Shown piece after piece: positions 6,854 through 11,008 of a stretch of 11,008 nucleotides of DNA. Every line of letters starts with the position of its first letter. The first letter of the stretch is position 1. The notes under the pieces are model-generated. The model was given only the letters and a program-made list of their open reading frames with translations. It searched no databases and was not told where the DNA came from. A program made the translations under genes and the position numbers. Source of the stretch: Neisseriaceae bacterium (GTDB lineage: Bacteria > Pseudomonadota > Gammaproteobacteria > Burkholderiales > Neisseriaceae); the NCBI GenBank assembly GCA_017446355.1, contig JAFSQZ010000146.1, forward strand, positions 1 through 11,008. The letters are read 5' to 3'.

Positions 6854-6908
6854 GCCATTGCGAAGAAATATTCTTTGTCATTCAGGAAAAGCAAACTTCG
6901 TTATGACG
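6854..6908. repeat. Third, strongly decayed palindrome fragment
   Basis: GCCATTGCGAAG at the left and CAAACTTCGTTATGACG at the right match the ends of the element at 6461-6586, but the interior is short and the inner GCAATCT arms are missing. It is probably an internally deleted or decayed copy. Confidence 0.45.
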
Positions 6909-6946
6909 AGATGAAATAACAGCGCAATAACGTGTTTGTTTAAGCT

Positions 6947-6961
6947 TTCAGGCTGCCTGAA
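6947..6961. repeat. Palindromic DUS at the right of the repeat cluster
   Basis: TTCAGGCTGCCTGAA lies about 117 nt beyond the ttcA stop. On the minus strand a terminator role for ttcA is conceivable, but no T tract follows. Confidence 0.8.
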
Positions 6962-7077
6962 ATGGAGAAAACACAACAATAATGATTGAAGATTAAAAAC
7001 CATTGGATTGTTGGATTGAATGTTGGCAAAGTGCTGTCAATCGGCGTAAATAATGTCCACAACGCTGTTTTTATAGA

Positions 7078-8016
7078 TTATTTTTCTTTGGGTTTGCTGG
7101 CTAAAATATTGATGATTTTTCGCGTGCTTTGTTCAGGCTGCGTTGTGTTGTTTTGATTTGGGCTGCCTGAAAAAGGAAAGGTTTCTTTGTCAAACGCTAA
7201 ATCACCGCCGTGTGGCAAAACTTGTCCTTTAACTAATCCTGAAAAATCAAAAAGTTGTGTGTCTGCTAAATGCGATGGAATCACGTTTTGTAAGGCGGCA
7301 AACATACTTTCTAAACGTCCTGGAAAACGTTTGTCCCAATCTTGTAACATTTCTTTAATGATTTGACGTTGTAAATTGGGTTGTGAACCGCATAAATTGC
7401 ACGGAATAATGGGAAATTGTTTCAAATCAGCAAAACGCTGTAAATCTTTTTCTTTGACGTAACACAGTGGACGAATCACAATGTGTTCACCGTTGTCCGA
7501 CAATAATTTTGGCGGCATCGCTTTGAGTTTGCCACCGAAAAACATATTTAAAAATAGGGTTTCCAGAATGTCATCGCGGTGATGTCCCAAAGCAATTTTG
7601 CTACAACCGAGTTCTTTTGCGGTGCGATAAAGAATGCCACGACGTAAACGACTACACAGCGAACAAGTGGTTTTGCCTTCTTTTAAGACGCGTTTAACGG
7701 TGGAATACGTGTCTTCTTCCACAATTTTGTAAGGGACACCAATGCTTTCTAAATAATCGGGCAATACGTGCGCAGGGAAATTGGGTTGTTTTTGGTCAAG
7801 ATTGACGGCAATCAGTTCAAAATCAATGGGGGCGGAAGCTTTCAGTTGTCGCAAAATTTCTAAAAGTGCGTAACTGTCTTTGCCACCAGAAAGACAAACC
7901 ATAATTTTGTCGCCAGCTTCAATCATATTAAAATCGTTGATGGCATCGCCAACGGCGTGGCGTAATTTTTTATGTAGTTTATTGTTTTCTAATTCAATTT
8001 TGCTTTTTTTTGACAT
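7078..8016 (-). CDS. ttcA: tRNA 2-thiocytidine biosynthesis protein TtcA
   Basis: Catalyses 2-thiolation of cytidine 32 in certain tRNAs, an ATP-dependent reaction needing an iron-sulfur cluster. The 312-residue protein shows the PP-loop SGGKDS (43-48), the paired cysteines C118-x-x-C121 (CSLC) and C206-x-x-C209 (CNLC), and GHHRDDILETLFLNMFFGGKL (144-164), all diagnostic of TtcA. Residues from about 275 to 312 form a low-complexity, Asn/Gln/Ser-rich tail with no recognised domain. Two DUS-like sequences (7132-7141 and 7162-7171) fall in the DNA for this tail. The start at 8016 gives the MSKKSKIE N-terminus; no strong ribosome site is visible. A DUS palindrome lies 25 nt upstream, and rpe diverges from the same gap. 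A possible -10, TAGAAT, lies at 8101-8106 on the minus strand without a good -35. Confidence 0.96.
   Translation of the reverse strand: MSKKSKIELENNKLHKKLRHAVGDAINDFNMIEAGDKIMVCLSGGKDSYALLEILRQLKASAPIDFELIAVNLDQKQPNFPAHVLPDYLESIGVPYKIVEEDTYSTVKRVLKEGKTTCSLCSRLRRGILYRTAKELGCSKIALGHHRDDILETLFLNMFFGGKLKAMPPKLLSDNGEHIVIRPLCYVKEKDLQRFADLKQFPIIPCNLCGSQPNLQRQIIKEMLQDWDKRFPGRLESMFAALQNVIPSHLADTQLFDFSGLVKGQVLPHGGDLAFDKETFPFSGSPNQNNTTQPEQSTRKIINILASKPKEK
7162..7171 (+). repeat. Asymmetric sim-type DUS core in the ttcA tail
   Basis: GCTGCCTGAA, preceded by GG, so eleven of the twelve bases of AGGCTGCCTGAA match. About 20 bp away, TTCAGGCTGC (7132-7141) is the opposite, Kingella-type core, so the two differ in dialect. 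Confidence 0.6.
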
Positions 8017-8137
8017 AATGTTTTTCTTTGTTTACTAAATTTTCAGGCTGCCTGAAATATTTTGTTGATGTTTGTTTGCGCGATAACTTGTAAAATGCGC
8101 ATTCTAAACGACTTTTAATCAAACGAAAAATGGAAAA
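8017..8137. promoter_or_regulatory. Divergent ttcA-rpe control region
   Basis: This 121-bp gap must hold the start signals of both genes. On the plus strand TAAAAT (8091-8096) is a possible -10 for rpe with a leader of about 35 nt and no convincing -35. On the minus strand TAGAAT (8101-8106) is a possible -10 for ttcA. The two overlap closely, so initiation could compete; that is inference. Confidence 0.35.
8042..8056. repeat. Palindromic DUS upstream of ttcA
   Basis: TTCAGGCTGCCTGAA lies 25 nt before the ttcA start, within its likely leader, and 81 nt before rpe. Confidence 0.85.
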
Positions 8138-8818
8138 ATGATGACAACTTATCGTATTGCGCCCAGTATTTTATCGGCGAATTTTGCACGTTTGGGCGAA
8201 GAAGTGCAAAACGTGATTGCAGCAGGGGCTGATTGGATACATTTTGATGTGATGGACAACCATTATGTGCCGAATTTGACTTTTGGTTCTATGGTGTGTG
8301 CTGCTTTAAAACCTTATGCCAGTGTGCCGATTGATGTGCATTTGATGGTGGAACCTGTGGACGATTTAATTGTGTCTTTTGCCAATGCTGGTGCGGACAT
8401 TATTACTTTTCACCCCGAAGCTTCGCGCCATATAGACCGTAGTTTGCAATTGATTAAAAATGCAGGTAAACAAGCAGGTTTGGTACTTAATCCTGCCACC
8501 AGTATTCAAGTGGTGGAACACGTTTTGGATAAATTAGATGTGGTGTTGTTGATGTCGGTTAATCCTGGTTTTGGTGGACAATCGTTTATTGAGCATACGC
8601 TGACAAAATTACAACAAATGCGTCAATTATTAGATGCTTATGAAACGCAAACAGGACGACACATTGCTTTGGAAGTGGACGGCGGTGTGAAAGTGGAAAA
8701 TATCGCTAAAATCGCACGCGCTGGCGCGGATACGTTTGTGGCGGGTTCGGCGATTTTTGGACAGAAAGATTATAAACAAGTGATTGATTTAATGAGAAAA
8801 GAATTGGCAAGCGTGTAA
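8138..8818 (+). CDS. rpe: Ribulose-phosphate 3-epimerase
   Basis: Interconverts ribulose 5-phosphate and xylulose 5-phosphate in the pentose phosphate pathway, in the cytosol. The 226-residue sequence is a full TIM barrel: IAPSILSANFARLGEEV (7-23), the metal and catalytic residues H35 and D37 in HFDVMDNHYVPNLTFG (35-50), H68 in DVHLMVEP (66-73), the flexible loop MSVNPGFGGQSFI (139-151) and the second catalytic D181 in EVDGGV (179-184). Two ATGs are adjacent (8138 and 8141). The GGA at 8132-8134 is better spaced for the second, so the true protein may be one residue shorter. An ATG-GAA-AAA-TGA triplet run (8130-8141) overlaps the start. The pgeF frame opens 11 nt after the stop, suggesting one transcript. 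Confidence 0.97.
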   Translation: MMTTYRIAPSILSANFARLGEEVQNVIAAGADWIHFDVMDNHYVPNLTFGSMVCAALKPYASVPIDVHLMVEPVDDLIVSFANAGADIITFHPEASRHIDRSLQLIKNAGKQAGLVLNPATSIQVVEHVLDKLDVVLLMSVNPGFGGQSFIEHTLTKLQQMRQLLDAYETQTGRHIALEVDGGVKVENIAKIARAGADTFVAGSAIFGQKDYKQVIDLMRKELASV

Positions 8819-8829
8819 CGTGTAAGAAG

Positions 8830-9642
8830 ATGAGTTTTAAAGGTTTCAGGCTGCCTGAAATGGGTAATATGATGAATAAAACGGTTTCTTTAATGGATTT
8901 TCCTGAAATTAAAACGCCTTTTTTTTCTGCCAACTGGGACGCGCCAAAAAATGTGCATACTTTAATCAGTACGCGTGTGGGCGGTGTTAGTGAAGGCGTT
9001 TATGCAAGTTTAAATGTGGGCGCACACGTGGGCGATAAACCTGAATACGTGGCGCGTAATCGTGCATTGGTGCAGGAAAAAGTCAGCGTGCCGATTGTGT
9101 ATTTAAATCAAGTACATGGTGTTCAAGTAATTCAGGCAGCCAATGGCGTGGATAAACTGCAAGATGCTGATGCTTCGGTAGACAGTAGCGGTAAAGTCGC
9201 GTGTGCGGTGATGACGGCAGATTGTTTGCCTGTTTTGTTTTGTGATGTTTCAGGCAGCGTAGTGGGTGCGGCACACGCGGGTTGGCGTGGTTTGGCAGGA
9301 GGTGTGTTGCAAAACACGGTTGCAGCGATGAATGTTACCCCTGAAAATGTGATGGCTTATCTTGCGCCTGCGATTGGTGCGGAAGCATTTGAAGTGGGAC
9401 AAGATGTTTTTGATGCGTTTTGCCAAAACAATCCTGATGCAAAAACGGCTTTTGTTGCCATTGATGAACGCAAATATCTTGCGGATATTTATGCTTTGGC
9501 GCGACAAATATTAACGCAATTAGGCGTGCGTTCTATTAGTGGCGGTGAACATTGTACGGTGATGGAGCGCGAACGCTTTTTTTCTTATCGCCGTGATGGA
9601 CAAACAGGGCGTATGGTGAGCGTGATTTGGTTGGAAAAATAA
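8830..9642 (+). CDS. pgeF: Peptidoglycan editing factor PgeF (YfiH/laccase-domain protein)
   Basis: YfiH/PgeF proteins prevent misincorporation of serine into the peptidoglycan stem peptide in E. coli. Relatives have been reported as purine nucleoside phosphorylase/adenosine deaminase-type or polyphenol-oxidase enzymes, so the reaction here is uncertain. Seen are STRVGGVSEGVYASLNVGAHVGD (47-69), NQVHG (93-97), CAVMTADCLPVLFCD (125-139), AAHAGWRGLAGG (147-158) and the C-terminal GGEHCTVMERERFFSYRRDG (238-257). The probable metal ligands are H96, C132 and H149. The start is unsettled. The first ATG (8830) makes a DUS palindrome code for part of FRLPE, while 8860, 8869, 8872 or 8893 would place it in the leader and fit the family N-terminus better. 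I favour 8869 or 8872. The gene is probably cotranscribed with rpe. Confidence 0.93.
   Translation: MSFKGFRLPEMGNMMNKTVSLMDFPEIKTPFFSANWDAPKNVHTLISTRVGGVSEGVYASLNVGAHVGDKPEYVARNRALVQEKVSVPIVYLNQVHGVQVIQAANGVDKLQDADASVDSSGKVACAVMTADCLPVLFCDVSGSVVGAAHAGWRGLAGGVLQNTVAAMNVTPENVMAYLAPAIGAEAFEVGQDVFDAFCQNNPDAKTAFVAIDERKYLADIYALARQILTQLGVRSISGGEHCTVMERERFFSYRRDGQTGRMVSVIWLEK
8845..8859. repeat. Palindromic DUS at the rpe-pgeF junction
   Basis: TTCAGGCTGCCTGAA lies 26 nt after the rpe stop and directly before the second in-frame ATG of pgeF. Whether it is translated depends on the pgeF start. Confidence 0.85.
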
Positions 9643-9662
9643 GTTTTTGATACAAGAAAAAA

Positions 9663-9674
9663 AGGCTGCCTGAA
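9663..9674 (+). repeat. Asymmetric sim-type DUS directly before uvrD
   Basis: AGGCTGCCTGAA, preceded by AA, is a complete and orientation-specific DUS, one base before the ATG at 9676. Its AGG, with the preceding A run, is also the nearest Shine-Dalgarno-like sequence, about 10 nt from that ATG. Confidence 0.75.
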
Positions 9675-9675
9675 A

Positions 9676-11008
9676 ATGGTGATGTTTACGGAAAAGACAA
9701 ATGCTTCATTATTGGCGGATTTAAATTCTGCACAATTAGCGGCGGTAACCTATCCGCCGCAATCGGTTTTGGTGCTGGCGGGTGCGGGCAGCGGTAAAAC
9801 ACGTGTATTGACCACGCGGATTGCGTGGCTTTTGCACAATAATATGGCGCAAGTGCCGAATATTTTGGCGGTTACCTTCACCAATAAAGCCGCCAAAGAA
9901 ATGATGACGCGTTTAGGGGCGATGTTGCCCATCAATTTACGTGCGATGTGGTTGGGAACGTTTCATGGTTTGTGTCATCGTTTTTTGCGTTTGCATTATC
10001 GTGAAGCGCAGTTGCCACAAACTTTTCAAATTTTGGATACTGCTGACCAGTTGGCATTGATTAAGCGTATGCTCAAACAAATGGAAATCAGTGAAGACGT
10101 GGTTGCACCACGCTTGTTGCAAGGTTTTATCAATGCGCAAAAAGAAAGTGGTTTGCGTGCGGCTGATTTGTCTACAACCTATCCTCATCAAAAACAATTG
10201 ATTGAACTTTACGCCGAATATGAAACCGTTTGTCAACGTGAAGGCGTGGTGGATTTTGCAGAATTGATGTTGCGTTGTTACGAGGTTTTGCAGGAAAACC
10301 AAGCATTGCGCACGCATTATCAAGAACGTTTTGCGCATATTTTGGTGGACGAGTTTCAAGACACCAATAAACTTCAATACGCGTGGTTGAAACTGATGGC
10401 AGGCGAGCATACCGCGATTTTTGCTGTGGGTGATGATGACCAGTCTATTTACCGTTTTCGTGGTGCCAATGTGGGCAATATGACCGCATTGATGCGTGAA
10501 TTTGCGATTGATGAACCGATTAAATTAGAGCAAAACTATCGTTCTGTGGGCAATATTTTGGCGGCTGCCAATGCTGTAATTGAAAACAATGATGAGCGAT
10601 TGGGCAAATCCTTGCATACCGATGCACAACAAGGCGAAAAAATCCGTTTTTTATCAGCATTTAACGAAACAGAAGAAGCACAATACGTGGTGGAAGAATG
10701 TCGGCATTTGCAGCGACAAGAAGATTACCCATTAAGTGATATAGCCGTGTTATACCGCAGCAATGCGCAATCACGCGTGATTGAACAAGCTCTGTTTCAG
10801 GCAGGCTTACCTTATAAAATTTATGGTGGTTTACGCTTTTATGAGCGTCAAGAAATCAAACACGCGTTGGCGTATTTGCGTTTATTGGTTAATCCTAATG
10901 ACGACAATGCCTTACTTCGTGTGATTAACTTTCCACCGCGCGGTATTGGTACACGTAGCGTAGAAAATATTCAGGCAGCCGCGCAAGAAGAAGGCATCAG
11001 CTTATGGC
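9676..11008 (+). CDS. uvrD: DNA helicase II UvrD, 3' end cut off by the window
   Basis: A superfamily 1 3'-to-5' DNA helicase that removes the incised strand in nucleotide excision repair and acts in mismatch repair. My translation is open for 444 codons to the window end, of roughly 720-730 expected. Seen in order are the Q-motif region LNSAQLAAV (16-24), Walker A GAGSGKT (36-42), motif Ia VTFTNKAAKEM (66-76), GTFHGLCHRFLR (94-105), Walker B VDEFQD (224-229), motif III GDDDQSIYRFRGA (252-264), motif IV EQNYRS (285-290), YRSNAQSR (360-367) and IYGGLRFYERQEIK (382-395). Similarity to E. coli UvrD runs throughout and is closer than I would expect for Rep. Met3 (9682) is an alternative start. 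The gene begins 33 nt after pgeF with no terminator between, so it may belong to the rpe-pgeF transcript. Confidence 0.95.
   Translation, partial: MVMFTEKTNASLLADLNSAQLAAVTYPPQSVLVLAGAGSGKTRVLTTRIAWLLHNNMAQVPNILAVTFTNKAAKEMMTRLGAMLPINLRAMWLGTFHGLCHRFLRLHYREAQLPQTFQILDTADQLALIKRMLKQMEISEDVVAPRLLQGFINAQKESGLRAADLSTTYPHQKQLIELYAEYETVCQREGVVDFAELMLRCYEVLQENQALRTHYQERFAHILVDEFQDTNKLQYAWLKLMAGEHTAIFAVGDDDQSIYRFRGANVGNMTALMREFAIDEPIKLEQNYRSVGNILAAANAVIENNDERLGKSLHTDAQQGEKIRFLSAFNETEEAQYVVEECRHLQRQEDYPLSDIAVLYRSNAQSRVIEQALFQAGLPYKIYGGLRFYERQEIKHALAYLRLLVNPNDDNALLRVINFPPRGIGTRSVENIQAAAQEEGISLW

Larger units (their letters stand above)
6213..7077. other. 865-bp gene-free stretch with repeats
   Basis: Between yicC and ttcA, both on the minus strand, I find no credible gene, tRNA or rRNA. 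From 6213 to 6430 the sequence is AT-rich with nothing recognisable beyond the yicC ribosome site. From 6433 to 6961 it holds two DUS palindromes flanking a cluster of related palindromic elements. From 6962 to 7077 I see no structure except short GGATTG repetitions near 7003-7020. It is by far the longest non-coding gap in the window. Confidence 0.8.

Noticed and set aside
6542..6894. Two overlapping minus-strand open frames of 69-70 codons in the yicC-ttcA gap
   Set aside because: They run through the palindromic repeats, have no ribosome site or recognisable domain, and their predicted peptides follow the repeat sequence.
6433..6961. CRISPR-like array suggested by repeated GTCATTGCG/GCAATCT words
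   Set aside because: The repeats are inverted, diverged and unevenly spaced, with no constant repeat-spacer period and no cas genes nearby.
6213..7077. tRNA or small RNA gene in the long gap
   Set aside because: I found no cloverleaf with a T-loop GGTTCGA-type motif. The cross-shaped fold at 6461-6586 lacks tRNA consensus bases.
8130..8141. Three-codon reading frame ATG-GAA-AAA-TGA overlapping the rpe start, as a possible leader peptide
   Set aside because: It has no visible ribosome site of its own and is short enough to arise by chance in an A-rich leader.
9937..10410. 157-codon minus-strand open frame near the right end
   Set aside because: It lies opposite the uvrD helicase motifs, which read cleanly on the plus strand.

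Overview
The window looks like a chromosomal housekeeping segment from the family Neisseriaceae (Betaproteobacteria). Two things point there: the protein sequences (GyrA with a C-terminal acidic insert, MetK, an LpxL-type acyltransferase, YicC, TtcA, Rpe, PgeF, UvrD), and many copies of a DNA uptake sequence (DUS) of the Neisseriaceae type. Eight copies are full palindromes that read as both AGGCAGCCTGAA and AGGCTGCCTGAA, so they cannot tell DUS dialects apart. Among the asymmetric copies I count about ten with the core GCTGCCTGAA and two with GCAGCCTGAA. As I recall the published dialects, GCTGCCTGAA is the Simonsiella-type ('sim') DUS and GCAGCCTGAA the Kingella-type. With the fairly AT-rich composition, this suggests a Simonsiella/Alysiella-like organism; the genus is an inference.

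Layout: gyrA (2-2764) and metK (2968-4140) lie on the minus strand, metK upstream, separated by a DUS-built hairpin terminator and a gyrA promoter. A lipid A acyltransferase gene (4388-5227) runs divergently from metK. It converges with yicC (5340-6212, minus) on a double hairpin. An 865-bp gene-free stretch follows (6213-7077), holding a nested palindromic element and decayed relatives. Then come ttcA (7078-8016, minus) and, divergent from it, a plus-strand cluster rpe - pgeF - uvrD. The uvrD gene is intact as far as visible but is cut by the window end.

The genes serve separate core functions: DNA topology (gyrA), SAM supply (metK), lipid A acylation, RNA turnover (yicC), tRNA thiolation (ttcA), the pentose phosphate pathway (rpe), peptidoglycan fidelity or purine metabolism (pgeF) and DNA repair (uvrD). 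I see no mobile element with a transposase, no CRISPR array, no RNA gene and no defence or toxin system. I found no new multi-gene system. The points worth a second look are the cross-shaped palindromic repeat family at 6461-6908, the placement of DUS palindromes just upstream of start codons, the DUS-derived terminator with a strand-specific G-U pair, a repeated GATGCTTCG element, and a natural Gln at a quinolone-contact position of GyrA.
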